Source of the DNA: Leptolyngbya ohadii IS1
Lineage (GTDB): Bacteria; Cyanobacteriota; Cyanobacteriia; Elainellales; Elainellaceae
DNA length: 64,000 nucleotides
Reading direction: 5' to 3'
Assembly (NCBI RefSeq): GCF_002215035.1
Contig: NZ_NKFP01000004.1
Coordinates: forward strand, 125,726 to 189,725
The position numbers and the translations under genes were made by a program. Shown here piece after piece: positions 26,457-35,380 of this stretch; position 1 is the stretch's first letter; every line of letters begins with the position of its first letter. The notes below the pieces were generated by a model. The model saw only the letters and a list, made by a program, of their open reading frames with translations. It was not told where the DNA came from and did not search any database.

Positions 26457-27353
26457 ATGTCCTATCTTCTATCTCGAACAGACTCAATTCGGCGACTGCT
26501 GTGGAAATTCCGGCTGCAACTGGGTATTCTGCTGACCAGTGTCACGATCGTCCTCTGGCTTTCTACTCCGGCACAGGCTGTTCAGACGCAGATTACGCCG
26601 ACAAACCCTCAGTTGGGCGACACGCTCTCCGTAGTTGTCCAAAGCGACACGGGCACTGCCCCCACAGTGACGTTTCAGCAAAAGACCTACCCCACTTTTG
26701 CGATCGCCAATAACCGCTATCGGGCACTGCTGCCCACCACACCCCTCGATCGTCCTGGACGGCTGACCATTCAGGTAAAGGCAGGCGATGCCGTACAAAA
26801 TCTGGCTGTGCAGTTGCGGAATCGATCTTTCCCCACGCAAAGTATCTGGGTCAGCGGGGGCGGTTCAGATGGCAGCAATGCTGAATTCGATCGCATTGAT
26901 GCGTTCAGGGCGATCGTCTCTCCGCAGAAATACTGGAACGGGGCGTTTGTCCGTCCGAACCAGGGGGAAATTACGTCCGTGTACGGAGTTCGCCGCTACT
27001 ACAACGGTGAGTTTGCTCAAGATTATTACCACCGTGGGGTTGATTATGCGGCTCCAACGGGTGATCCGATTGTGGCTCCGGCAGCGGGTCGCGTGGTGCT
27101 GGTTGGAAGAGAATCGGAGGGTTTTCGGCTTCACGGCAATACGATCGGCATTGATCACGGTCAGGGCGTGACGAGCATTTTTATCCACCTCAGCCGAATT
27201 GACGTGAAGGAAGGTGATTTTGTCCAGGCGGGTCAACGAATTGGCGGATTGGGCGCGACCGGATCAGCAACCGGACCAAACCTGCACTGGGGACTCAATG
27301 TGCATGGTAAATCCGTAGATCCCGTGCCTTGGCGACAGAGCAGCTTTGAGTAA
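26457..27353 (+). CDS. Secreted M23 family (LytM/peptidase M23) metallopeptidase-like protein
   Basis: 298 residues from the ATG at 26457; the frame is open further upstream, but the signal peptide (RLQLGILLTSVTIVLWLSTPAQA) fits this start. A beta-rich domain (about 45-140) precedes the M23 domain (about 185-290). The zinc motif HRGVD is present (YHRGVDYAAPTGDPIVAPAAG). The second motif, usually HLH, reads PNLHWGL: the zinc-ligand His is kept but the catalytic His is Asn. It may remodel or only bind peptidoglycan in the periplasm. Confidence 0.9.
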   Translation: MSYLLSRTDSIRRLLWKFRLQLGILLTSVTIVLWLSTPAQAVQTQITPTNPQLGDTLSVVVQSDTGTAPTVTFQQKTYPTFAIANNRYRALLPTTPLDRPGRLTIQVKAGDAVQNLAVQLRNRSFPTQSIWVSGGGSDGSNAEFDRIDAFRAIVSPQKYWNGAFVRPNQGEITSVYGVRRYYNGEFAQDYYHRGVDYAAPTGDPIVAPAAGRVVLVGRESEGFRLHGNTIGIDHGQGVTSIFIHLSRIDVKEGDFVQAGQRIGGLGATGSATGPNLHWGLNVHGKSVDPVPWRQSSFE

Positions 27354-27454
27354 TGCTCATAAAAATCATCACGGGTTGCGGTATTTTCAGCGATGTGATT
27401 TCCAGGAGCAACAGGGCAAGCTAGAGAAACAGCGCAAATTGGTTGATTTGTCTA

Positions 27455-27530
27455 CAAGCTAATTTGTCCACTGGCTAACTTGTCTATTGGCTAACTTGTC
27501 TATTGGCTTATTGTCAACGTCTATTGGCTA
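27455..27530. repeat. Degenerate tandem repeat
   Basis: Three to four imperfect copies of a 16-bp unit (CTAACTTGTCTATTGG) lie between the M23 peptidase gene and the ComFB-like gene. Confidence 0.7.
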
Positions 27531-27631
27531 GCTCGCATATCGGCTGAGCAAGTCCGCTGATCTTCAATTAGCTGCTTCGCTCACTGCATAGAAATACAAA
27601 GTTGAAATTGCCGCAAATCCAGGAAAATCCT

Positions 27632-28177
27632 ATGAGTATCGAGAAAATTGTGGAACAGGCTCTTGAGGATGGCTACCTCACGCCTGCAATGGAGGCTGAA
27701 GTTGGGCGCATCTGCGATACGACGTCCGAACTGTCGATCGAAGAGTACATGGCACTCGATCGCTTGATGGGAGCCCTACTGACCGGAGAAGTGGTGGCAG
27801 TTCCGCGCAAACAGTTCATTAATTTGATGGAAGAACTGGTACTGACTGAAGCGATCGCCCGTGTATCTGAAATTGAAGCCACGAGCGACTGTACTCTGGA
27901 TTTGGGCGATATTGCCGCCTATGCCCTCAATCGTCTGCCTCCGCTCTATGCCACCACGGAAGAAGGGGCAGAATTCCAGCGTAGCCGTGCGAAAGAACAG
28001 CTTCAGCCCATCATCGCCCAGCAGGTCAGTGAAGCGATCGCCCGTAATATTAACCAGCCTGTATTCTTCCCAGAGCGGCAGGCAATCAGTGTCAATACGG
28101 GAGGCGAACTGCTCGGGCAGGTCAGCGAACTGCTCAACAGCTACGCCCACCAGTTTGAAACCGCGATGGCATCCTGA
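27632..28177 (+). CDS. Late-competence ComFB-like protein (possible cyclic dinucleotide receptor)
   Basis: 181 residues from the ATG at 27632, preceded by AGGA. The central stretch VLTEAIARVSEI ... CTLDLGDIAAYALNRLPPLYATTEEG is the ComFB signature, including the conserved ALNRLPPxYxT segment. N- and C-terminal helical extensions make it longer than a minimal ComFB (about 90-100 residues). Cyanobacterial ComFB-type proteins have been reported to bind c-di-GMP or c-di-AMP and to affect cell size or natural competence. Binding by this protein is inference. The pil genes in the same window fit a competence or motility link, but they are not adjacent. Confidence 0.75.
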   Translation: MSIEKIVEQALEDGYLTPAMEAEVGRICDTTSELSIEEYMALDRLMGALLTGEVVAVPRKQFINLMEELVLTEAIARVSEIEATSDCTLDLGDIAAYALNRLPPLYATTEEGAEFQRSRAKEQLQPIIAQQVSEAIARNINQPVFFPERQAISVNTGGELLGQVSELLNSYAHQFETAMAS

Positions 28178-28242
28178 GGCACGAGTTCCAGGAACAGATT
28201 CTAGGGCTAAACTTCCAGGACTAAACTTCCGCAGCTAGACTT

Positions 28243-28866
28243 CTAGGGCTGCACTTCGACGATGGTGCCAACCGCCACCTGACTGTAAAGGGATTGCACA
28301 TCATCGTCGCGCATTCGGATACAGCCGTGGGAAACTGCCTGCCCAATTAAATCTTCCTGGTTTGTGCCGTGGAACCCAATCTGATGTACCCCATCTGTCC
28401 AAAACCCGATCCAGCGAGAGCCGAGGGGATTGTCTACCCCTGGAAAAATCAGCTCTCCGGTAAAGGGATGCCGCCAAATGGGGTCTTTTTGCATGGAAAT
28501 AATCCGAAAGCTGCCGCTGGGCGTTTCCCATCCTTCTCGACCCACTGCGATCGGATAGCTGACGATCGGCTGATCTTGCTGATACACCGTCACCTGACGA
28601 AGATCAAGCTGTACTACGAGCCGGGTTTGAGCGGCGATCGGGTCGGGGTTCAAGGCAGATTGGAGGGCGGCAGCCAGACCCATTCGTCCCGGATTGACAG
28701 GCTGAAAGGGGGCTTCTTCCTGGGGCGGCAGCGTCGAGATGGACGGTAAGGCAGGCGTATCCGCAACCGTTTGGGACAGTTGCCAATCGCTAATGACCAG
28801 CAGCGCAGCGGTCACAAAGCTAAGGATCATAAAACTCTGCCTAAATGACCCGGATCGGCTTGCCAT
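28243..28866 (-). CDS. L,D-transpeptidase (YkuD family), membrane-anchored
   Basis: 207 residues. An N-terminal signal anchor (FMILSFVTAALLVISDW) leads to the YkuD domain (about 85-207). The catalytic motif is complete: IGFHGTNQEDLIGQAVSHGCIRM, with His, Ser-His-Gly-Cys and Arg. The enzyme forms 3-3 crosslinks or attaches proteins to peptidoglycan in the periplasm. It is one of two such enzymes in the window (see 41549-42049). Confidence 0.94.
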   Translation of the reverse strand: MASRSGSFRQSFMILSFVTAALLVISDWQLSQTVADTPALPSISTLPPQEEAPFQPVNPGRMGLAAALQSALNPDPIAAQTRLVVQLDLRQVTVYQQDQPIVSYPIAVGREGWETPSGSFRIISMQKDPIWRHPFTGELIFPGVDNPLGSRWIGFWTDGVHQIGFHGTNQEDLIGQAVSHGCIRMRDDDVQSLYSQVAVGTIVEVQP

Positions 28867-28962
28867 CCCTCCTGCTGCACCTTTTTTCGTAATTCCACTT
28901 TTATTCTAGTGCGATCGTTTTTTGCGATCGAGGGTGGCAGGCGTTCTGGGAGCTATTAACGA

Positions 28963-31209
28963 CTAAAGCCGTTGAATCATCGCCCTTAATCCGTTTTGAT
29001 TCAGTAACCGCACCGCATCCTCCGCATTTTCCCGATCGCTAAACGCCCCAACCTGCATCAGCGGTCTACCACGACCGGACACTAGAAACGCGCTAGGGAC
29101 TAGCGATCGCACCAATGCCTGAAGCCGCTCACTCTGTGCCTCAACCACCACGCGATAGCGCAGCGTTGCTCTAAGCTGTTCCGGGCTATAGCCTCCCCCA
29201 ACCGCATTCCAGGAACCACCCGCCGGGACATTCATTCTCGGCATATCGCCCGCGTTTCCGATCGGCGCATCGCCATCTGGCACAGGCAGCAAATTCGACT
29301 GACGAACGACCCGGACGGGCTGAGGCGGGACAGGCTGCATCGCAACAGACTGACCAGAAGATAATTCGCCAGGAGCCAGTCCACCAGAAACCAATCCACC
29401 AGAAACCGCTTGAGCTGATGCAAGCTGGACAGAGCTTCCAGCAATTTCAGTCGCCAACGGCGGCATTGATGGCGTAGGAACCGCGATCGGAGGAACGGGC
29501 GGCGGCGCAGGCAAAGCGCCAGAAGAGAGAACGAGCGGGATTGCAGCAAAAGGGTTCGCAGATGCAGTTCCACCAACAGCCATCGTTTCACCCTGAGCCA
29601 TCTGAGCAAAAGGCTGAGGCGCACGGAAAGGAACCGTTACGGGCACAGTTGCCATTAAAACCGAATCGGATGAAGGCACGACGGGAGACGGTGACGCATT
29701 GGCGATCGACATTCCAAAGGGGCGGGTAGAACTCACCAGCACGCCGGAATTCTCTGGGGGAGGAACGGGAATAGGGATTGAAATTGAGGGCGCAGGGGCG
29801 ATCGCAGCAGGGGAAATCTGACCGGAGCGCTGAGCCTCTTGCACTGAACGATTGTTTTGACGGAAAGACATGCCAGCCGGACGCGGCACAGAATTCGATC
29901 GGCTCAGGGAAGCCCGGCTGGGGGGCAGTTGACCAATGAGAGGCAGGCTTTGTGTGGCTGCGCGTGTGGCTGCACGTGTGGCTGCGCGATCGGCGGTTTG
30001 CGCGGTTGGGTGTGCAGTCGTGTGGGCGGCTGTCTGTGTGGCGGATAAAGATGGTTCAGATGGACGATCGGAAGGGGTCGATCGCTGAGTGACTGCCAAT
30101 TGAGAAGCTGATAGTTGAGAAACGGTCTGAGCCACGGTTTCATTAACGTCACCATTAGCAGCGCCATTGGCATCCACGCGACCAGAAACCCGCTGCTCCG
30201 CAAACTGATTGCCCGCGATCGGCACCGTCTGATCGGTTCCACTGGCGTTCACATCCTGCCTGCGGTTCTCACGAAACTGATTCTGCCCTGGATCATTTGC
30301 CCTACCCAGGTCAGGCTGCGCTCTGCCAATCGCCATCACCCCCGTATCACTGCTCTGGGCAATCGTATTGCGTCGGAGAACCGGACGGGCATCGTCCTGT
30401 ACTACAATTCCGGTTCGATTGCGGCTGATCTGGTTCTGGACAATCAGCGGCGCAGCGGACTGGGCGATCGCAATCCCAACTTCCGTTTGCTCAAACCGAT
30501 TTTGTCGCACCTCCGGCTGAGCCATTCCGCCGATCGCCAATCCGGTCGCCTGGTTGCGGCTAAACCGATTTTGCTGAATCGATGCCAGCGCATTTCCCGT
30601 GACCGTTACCCCTGCCGTCTGGCTTCCAGAAAACGTATTCAGGGCGATCGTAGGATTGCCTGCCTCGATCCAGACCCCATGCCCCTGCGGATTGGATACC
30701 GTTACGCCCCGCAGCACCGCGTCGGAGGCACCCACCAGCGTCACATTTTGGTTGCCCTGGCTGGGACTCTGATAAGCACCGCCACCCCGAATCACCGTGC
30801 CCTGTCCTGCTGTGCTGGGGTCGCCCTGAATCGTAGTTCCCGATCGCATTTGCAGCGGAAAGACCTCTCCACTCTCGGCGCTGTAGAGTCCGGGAGCCAG
30901 CAAAATGACCGTATTGGGCTGAGCCATCTGAAGCGCACGGTGGATGGTGCGAAACGGCGATTGCTGCGTCCCGGAACCCGTTTCATCCTGACCGATCGCT
31001 GGATTTACAAACAGAATGGTTTGCCCTGACGGTCTGGCACTCCTGACCACCGGATTTGCTGAACTCGTTTGCGCGATCGCCGGACGACTCCCACCAGCAA
31101 GCAGGGCTACGGTCAAGCCTGCCGTGAGAATCAGGAACGCAAGTTTGCGAGGGTTGGGGACAACGGGGTCAACATGGTCAGCTAGGGGGCAGGACATCAT
31201 TGGACGCAT
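28963..31209 (-). CDS. DUF1565 / right-handed beta-helix surface protein with C-terminal SPOR domain
   Basis: 748 residues with an N-terminal signal peptide. Residues about 70-120 carry the DUF1565 motif (VNPAIGQDETGSGTQQSPFRTIHRAL) and VILLAPGLYSA. A parallel beta-helix of repeated N-x-F/I-x-x-N rungs follows to about residue 320. A very long Ser/Pro/Ala/Gln/Thr-rich linker (about 340-650) is followed by a SPOR domain (about 680-748), which in other proteins binds denuded peptidoglycan. I infer a cell-wall-associated protein. Its substrate, if any, is unknown. Confidence 0.85.
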   Translation of the reverse strand: MRPMMSCPLADHVDPVVPNPRKLAFLILTAGLTVALLAGGSRPAIAQTSSANPVVRSARPSGQTILFVNPAIGQDETGSGTQQSPFRTIHRALQMAQPNTVILLAPGLYSAESGEVFPLQMRSGTTIQGDPSTAGQGTVIRGGGAYQSPSQGNQNVTLVGASDAVLRGVTVSNPQGHGVWIEAGNPTIALNTFSGSQTAGVTVTGNALASIQQNRFSRNQATGLAIGGMAQPEVRQNRFEQTEVGIAIAQSAAPLIVQNQISRNRTGIVVQDDARPVLRRNTIAQSSDTGVMAIGRAQPDLGRANDPGQNQFRENRRQDVNASGTDQTVPIAGNQFAEQRVSGRVDANGAANGDVNETVAQTVSQLSASQLAVTQRSTPSDRPSEPSLSATQTAAHTTAHPTAQTADRAATRAATRAATQSLPLIGQLPPSRASLSRSNSVPRPAGMSFRQNNRSVQEAQRSGQISPAAIAPAPSISIPIPVPPPENSGVLVSSTRPFGMSIANASPSPVVPSSDSVLMATVPVTVPFRAPQPFAQMAQGETMAVGGTASANPFAAIPLVLSSGALPAPPPVPPIAVPTPSMPPLATEIAGSSVQLASAQAVSGGLVSGGLAPGELSSGQSVAMQPVPPQPVRVVRQSNLLPVPDGDAPIGNAGDMPRMNVPAGGSWNAVGGGYSPEQLRATLRYRVVVEAQSERLQALVRSLVPSAFLVSGRGRPLMQVGAFSDRENAEDAVRLLNQNGLRAMIQRL

Positions 31210-31679
31210 GGAGGCTTCAAGAAGTGCTTCAGAAAATGCTTCTCAACGATCGACGTTTGAGCAGAGAATAAATTTCCCTGGAACAGAATCCAGGCATTGT
31301 TCAAAATTTAGAATCAGCAGTGAAAAGCAGCAGCACGGACGAATTAAAAGAACCCGGTTAACGCTAAACCTGGCGATCGATCCGCTTATGCCTGCAACTT
31401 TGGCTCTGCTAATAGTGCAGTTCATTTGAATCAATCAACCTATTTTGCACGATTTTTTGGAAGTGGTGACAGCGTCAGGTAAATTTTTCTTGCCGCGAAT
31501 GCGATACAGGACGATCGCGAATCGCTTCAGGGATTTCAGCCGAATACTGCACGTTCGGCTCAGCCTGTGTGGAAGAGGATGGCGGATAATGGATATCCCT
31601 GGATATTTATCCTGAACGACAGAAGTACAAATAAAACGTACCGACAAGACGTACAGGTCGGTAGTAAGTAGGCAGCAGG
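31210..31679. other. Divergent intergenic region upstream of thiE
   Basis: 470 bp between the DUF1565-SPOR start and thiE. It probably holds both promoters. I looked for a TPP riboswitch upstream of thiE and found no clear one. Confidence 0.5.
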
Positions 31680-32753
31680 ATGGTGAGTAAAGTGGGCAAT
31701 GAAGCAGACAAGTATCAGTCGGCGGTCTATCGAATTCTGGATGCGAATCTCGATCGCGCTCGTGAAGGACTGAGGATTATCGAAGAGTGGTGTCGATTTG
31801 GGCTAAATCAGACAGAGCTGACCGAAGAATGCAAAACGCTCCGGCAGGAACTCGCCCACTGGCATAGCAACGAACTTCGCGCCGCCAGAGACACCCCAAA
31901 CGATCGCGGTACCGCCCTCACCCATCCCCAGGAAGAACTGCGATCGAGCGTGGCTCAGGTGCTTCAGGTTAACTTTGCCAGAACTCAGGAGGCATTGCGG
32001 GTACTGGAGGAATACGGCAAGCTTTATTCCGGTGACATGGCGGCTGCCTGTAAACAGATGCGCTACCGGGTCTACACGCTGGAAAGTGTGCTGGGCGGCT
32101 ATGAGCGACAGCAAAAACTGCGCCAATCAGCTCTTTACCTTGTCACCTCACCCTCCGACAATCTGCTGGAAGTGGTTGAAGCTGCCCTGCGGGGAGGACT
32201 TTCCCTCGTCCAGTATCGCGACAAAGACACCGACGATCTCACCCGCATCGACAACGCCAAACGGCTCAAGGAACTCTGTCACCGCTACAACGCCCTGTTT
32301 ATCATTAACGATCGCATTGATCTCGCCTTAGCCGTAGACGCCGATGGTGTGCATCTGGGACAGGACGATGTTCCGACCGCCTTTGCCCGTCAACTGCTCG
32401 GCAACCAGCGAATCATTGGACGATCGACTCATAGCCCCGAAGAACTACGCCGTGCGATCGAAGAAGGAGCCGACTACGTGGGCGTTGGTCCGGTTTACGA
32501 AACCCCCACCAAAGCAGGCAGAGCCGCCGCCGGACTGGACTATGTGCGCCACGCCGCTTCCCAAGCCTCAATTCCGTGGTATGCGATCGGGGGCATTAGC
32601 GCCGATAATCTGGACGACGTACTAAACGCCGGAGCAGAACGAGTTGCCGTCGTGCGAGCCATCATGGCAGCAGAAGACCCCACTTTAATGGTTCAGTACT
32701 TAATTTCTCAGCTCGATCGGGCAGGGGTATTGCGCAATCGTGGGGGTGAATAG
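31680..32753 (+). CDS. thiE: Thiamine phosphate synthase with N-terminal extension domain
   Basis: 357 residues. The first about 140 residues are an alpha-helical domain (RILDANLDRAREGLRIIEEW) found fused to ThiE in cyanobacteria. The ThiE TIM barrel follows (LYLVTS, LSLVQYRDKD, LFIINDRIDLALAVDADGVHLGQDD, IIGRSTHS, DYVGVGPVYETPTKAG, WYAIGGIS). ThiE couples hydroxymethylpyrimidine diphosphate with thiazole phosphate to make thiamine phosphate. thiS follows 252 bp later on the same strand. Confidence 0.95.
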   Translation: MVSKVGNEADKYQSAVYRILDANLDRAREGLRIIEEWCRFGLNQTELTEECKTLRQELAHWHSNELRAARDTPNDRGTALTHPQEELRSSVAQVLQVNFARTQEALRVLEEYGKLYSGDMAAACKQMRYRVYTLESVLGGYERQQKLRQSALYLVTSPSDNLLEVVEAALRGGLSLVQYRDKDTDDLTRIDNAKRLKELCHRYNALFIINDRIDLALAVDADGVHLGQDDVPTAFARQLLGNQRIIGRSTHSPEELRRAIEEGADYVGVGPVYETPTKAGRAAAGLDYVRHAASQASIPWYAIGGISADNLDDVLNAGAERVAVVRAIMAAEDPTLMVQYLISQLDRAGVLRNRGGE

Positions 32754-32756
32754 AGG

Positions 32757-33003
32757 GGGAGTAGGGAGCAGGGAGCAGGGGAGCAGGGGAGTTTTGATTT
32801 TGGGGCGTGTTTAGTGCAGATTCTAATTGAGGGCTGTGATTGAGGACTGTTTTTTTTTGCGGCTCTTTAGCTTCTTGATTGACAGCCATAACCATCGAAC
32901 GTACAAATATCTGACTAGCAAGCTATCCGACCAGCAAACTATCTGACCAGCAAACCATCTCAGCCTTCAACCGCACACCCGATCGCCCACTCCCCACTCC
33001 CCA
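32757..33003. repeat. Minisatellite and degenerate repeats between thiE and thiS
   Basis: GGGAGCA/GGGGAGT-type heptamers at 32757-32790, their complement CCCCACT at 32990-33003, and a 16-bp repeat of CTATCTGACCAGCAAA type at about 32912-32960. These match the short tandem repeat classes typical of filamentous cyanobacteria. Confidence 0.7.
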
Positions 33004-33005
33004 CC

Positions 33006-33221
33006 ATGAACCAAATCACCCTTCAAATCAACGGCGAACCCCACCAATGTGCTTCAGAAACGCTACTACCCGATTTATTAACCCAAATGGGGATGAATCC
33101 GCGCCTCGTTGCCGTGGAATATAACGGGGAGATCTTGCATCGGCAGTTCTGGACAGAAACCAAAATGCAGGAGGGCGATCGCCTGGAAGTCGTGACGATC
33201 GTGGGGGGAGGATCACGCTGA
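33006..33221 (+). CDS. thiS: Thiazole biosynthesis sulfur carrier protein ThiS
   Basis: 71 residues with the beta-grasp pattern of ThiS (ITLQINGEPHQC ... PRLVAVEYNGEILHRQFW ... GDRLEVVTIVGGGSR). Family members end in Gly-Gly, which is adenylated and converted to a thiocarboxylate. Here two residues (Ser-Arg) follow the glycines, so trimming may be needed or the frame end may be wrong. It follows thiE on the same strand. Confidence 0.9.
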   Translation: MNQITLQINGEPHQCASETLLPDLLTQMGMNPRLVAVEYNGEILHRQFWTETKMQEGDRLEVVTIVGGGSR

Positions 33222-33403
33222 TGATTACGGTTATCTCCTCTAAAATCCGCCTTAAGCCTGCTTATGTCATCGAAGGGAAGGCGGTAGACTAAAAGAGTAG
33301 CGACTTTGTAACAATTGTTAATTTTTGGGAGCAGTTGCAGCGTTCGACCTAGTCCTTAAACCTAGTACCTGCGCTAGTCCTGAACCCAGCCAAAGCCGAT
33401 ACG

Positions 33404-34429
33404 ATGAACCCATCAGCTTGGATAGGCACGGGAAATATGCTCAATACACTATTCAACAAACTGTTTGCAGTAATCAAACCTGCTTTAAAACCTTTTCTGA
33501 TTGCCAGTCTAATGATTGCGCTGGTCTTTAGCCATGCCGATGGTGCCCTGGCTGCAAGTGGCGGTCGTGTGGGTGGCGGCAGCTTCCGCGCTCCGACTCG
33601 AACGGCTCCGGCTCCCAGTCGTCCCTATGGGGGTGGCGGCTATGGTGGCTACGGCGGGGGTGGCGGCTACTATCCCGGTGGTGGCGGCTTTGGCTTTCCC
33701 TTCATCGTGCCCTTCTTTGGCTTTGGCGGTGGCGGGCTGTTCTCCATCATCCTCTTTATTGCGATCGCAGGCTTTTTGGCGAGAGCTTTCCGGGGAGCGA
33801 CCCAGGGTGGCTCTGATGGTTATGGCTACAGCGATGGCTACGATACGACTTCAGTGACGGTGGCAAAGGTACAGGTTGGTCTGCTGGCACAGGCTCGCGA
33901 TTTGCAGGTGGATCTTAACCGGATTGCAACCAATGCCGATACAGGTAGCTCTGAAGGGCTAACCCAGGTTCTTCAGGAATCGACGCTGGCACTGCTGCGT
34001 CACCCAGAGTTCTGGGTATATGCGTCGAGTAATGCTCAACAGGCAAGTCTGCAAGCGGCAGAGAACAAGTTCAACCAACTGTCTCTGGCAGAGCGCAGCA
34101 AGTTCGCCGAAGAAACCCTCTCGAATGTGAATCGTCAGTTGCGCCAGGCTACCCTGCGGCAGCAGTTGCCCGAAGCGGGCGGCTCCCTAGATATGGTGCG
34201 CGACCCAGGGGAATACATTGTTGCAACGATCCTGGTGGCAACGGTTGGTCGTCTGCCCCTTCCCACAATTAATACCACCCAAGATCTGCGGCAGGCGCTA
34301 AGCGTTCTCGGTTCTGTCTCTAGCGATCGCCTGTTGGCTCTGGAGGTACTGTGGACTCCACAGGCAGAAGGCGACACCCTCAGCAGCGACGAAATGATTG
34401 CAGAATACCCGGATCTGAAGCGAATTTAG
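33404..34429 (+). CDS. DUF1517 membrane protein (FLAP1-like family)
   Basis: 341 residues from the ATG at 33404; an alternative ATG at 33437 fits a signal peptide starting MLNTLFNKL equally well. A signal-like helix ending HADGALAA is followed by a Gly/Tyr-rich low-complexity segment (about 50-95), a hydrophobic segment (FSIILFIAIAGFLARAF) and the DUF1517 domain (SVTVAKVQVGLLAQARDLQVDLNRIA ... SDRLLALEVLWTPQ). Plastid FLAP1 and cyanobacterial homologs carrying this domain affect photosynthetic proton/electron regulation; the role here is inferred. A terminator follows. Confidence 0.85.
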   Translation: MNPSAWIGTGNMLNTLFNKLFAVIKPALKPFLIASLMIALVFSHADGALAASGGRVGGGSFRAPTRTAPAPSRPYGGGGYGGYGGGGGYYPGGGGFGFPFIVPFFGFGGGGLFSIILFIAIAGFLARAFRGATQGGSDGYGYSDGYDTTSVTVAKVQVGLLAQARDLQVDLNRIATNADTGSSEGLTQVLQESTLALLRHPEFWVYASSNAQQASLQAAENKFNQLSLAERSKFAEETLSNVNRQLRQATLRQQLPEAGGSLDMVRDPGEYIVATILVATVGRLPLPTINTTQDLRQALSVLGSVSSDRLLALEVLWTPQAEGDTLSSDEMIAEYPDLKRI

Positions 34430-34454
34430 TACGCTAGTAGATGCGGGATGTAGT

Positions 34455-34484
34455 GGGGGCTGAATTGTCAGTCCCCTCTTTTGT
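34455..34484 (+). terminator. Rho-independent-type terminator of the DUF1517 gene
   Basis: GGGGGCTGA and TCAGTCCCC form a 9-bp stem (one G-T pair) around a 4-nt loop, followed by TCTTTT. It lies about 25 nt downstream of the stop. Confidence 0.8.
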
Positions 34485-34580
34485 GTGAGAGGAATGGGTT
34501 GTGTGAGGGGAATGGGTTGGCAAGAAGTTTGTTGGCAGGAATTTCTAAGATTTCATTTCTAATTTATTTCTCGTATTTCT

Positions 34581-35210
34581 ATGATTAGTTACCTGAAGGG
34601 AACCGTTGCAGGCACTCAGAAGCTCAGCAGCAGTCGGGTGATTTTGACGATCGACGTTAACGGCATTGGCTATGACGTGCAGATCAACGCCAGGCTCATG
34701 CAGCAGTTGCCTCCAGTCGGCGAGAATGTACAGATCTTTACCCATATGCAAACGCGGGAAGACCAGACGGTGCTGTTTGGTTTTGGCTCGCCCTCAGAGC
34801 GAGATTTGTTTCGCCAATTAATCAGCGTGACGGGCGTGGGTCCGCAGGTAGCAATGGCGCTGCTGGATGCTCTGGGATTGCAGGATCTGGTTCAGGCGAT
34901 CGTTGCCAGCAATATTCGGCTTCTGTCTAAAACACCGGGAGTAGGCAACAAAACTGCCGAGCGCATTGCCCTGGAGCTGAAGACCAAACTGGCGGAATGG
35001 CGAATGCAGTCTGGCTTAGGTTCTGCCCCCAGCGCCGCCCCGATTCCCGCCGTGCAGGAAGATGTGGAAATGACCCTGCTGGCACTTGGCTACACCAGCG
35101 ACGAAATTACCCATGCGCTTCAGGCAGTGGGACAAAGTACGGCGCTTTCCAAGTCAGATAATGCGGAAGCCTGGATTCGGGAAGCGATCGCCTGGCTGAG
35201 CCGGATGTAG
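34581..35210 (+). CDS. ruvA: Holliday junction branch migration protein RuvA
   Basis: 209 residues. The N-terminal OB domain (MISYLKGTVAG ... VDVNGIGYDVQ), the helix-hairpin-helix pair (LISVTGVGPQVAMALLD and LSKTPGVGNKTAERIALELKTKL) and the C-terminal RuvB-binding helical domain (EMTLLALGYTSDEITHAL) are all complete. RuvA tetramers bind four-way junctions and load RuvB. ruvB is not in this window, as is common in cyanobacteria. Confidence 0.97.
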   Translation: MISYLKGTVAGTQKLSSSRVILTIDVNGIGYDVQINARLMQQLPPVGENVQIFTHMQTREDQTVLFGFGSPSERDLFRQLISVTGVGPQVAMALLDALGLQDLVQAIVASNIRLLSKTPGVGNKTAERIALELKTKLAEWRMQSGLGSAPSAAPIPAVQEDVEMTLLALGYTSDEITHALQAVGQSTALSKSDNAEAWIREAIAWLSRM

Positions 35211-35380
35211 AGCAACACCATACAAGCTATTCCTGTAGCGGATTTCGATACATCCTGAGAATGATTGCCGCAGCGAAGCAAAATCCCTCGCAGAGAGCAT
35301 GAACTCCTGAGTCGTGAATCGATATTATTAACCCTATGTTGAGCGGCAAAGCGGATTCCGCTTCAGACGATAGGGAAAGA

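Noticed and set aside
31435-31647. 70-codon minus-strand frame upstream of thiE
   Set aside because: No ribosome site and unusual residue content. It falls in the expected divergent promoter region.
31435-31679. TPP riboswitch upstream of thiE
   Set aside because: I looked for the conserved CTGAGA and ACCTGATC-type elements and did not find them in the correct order.
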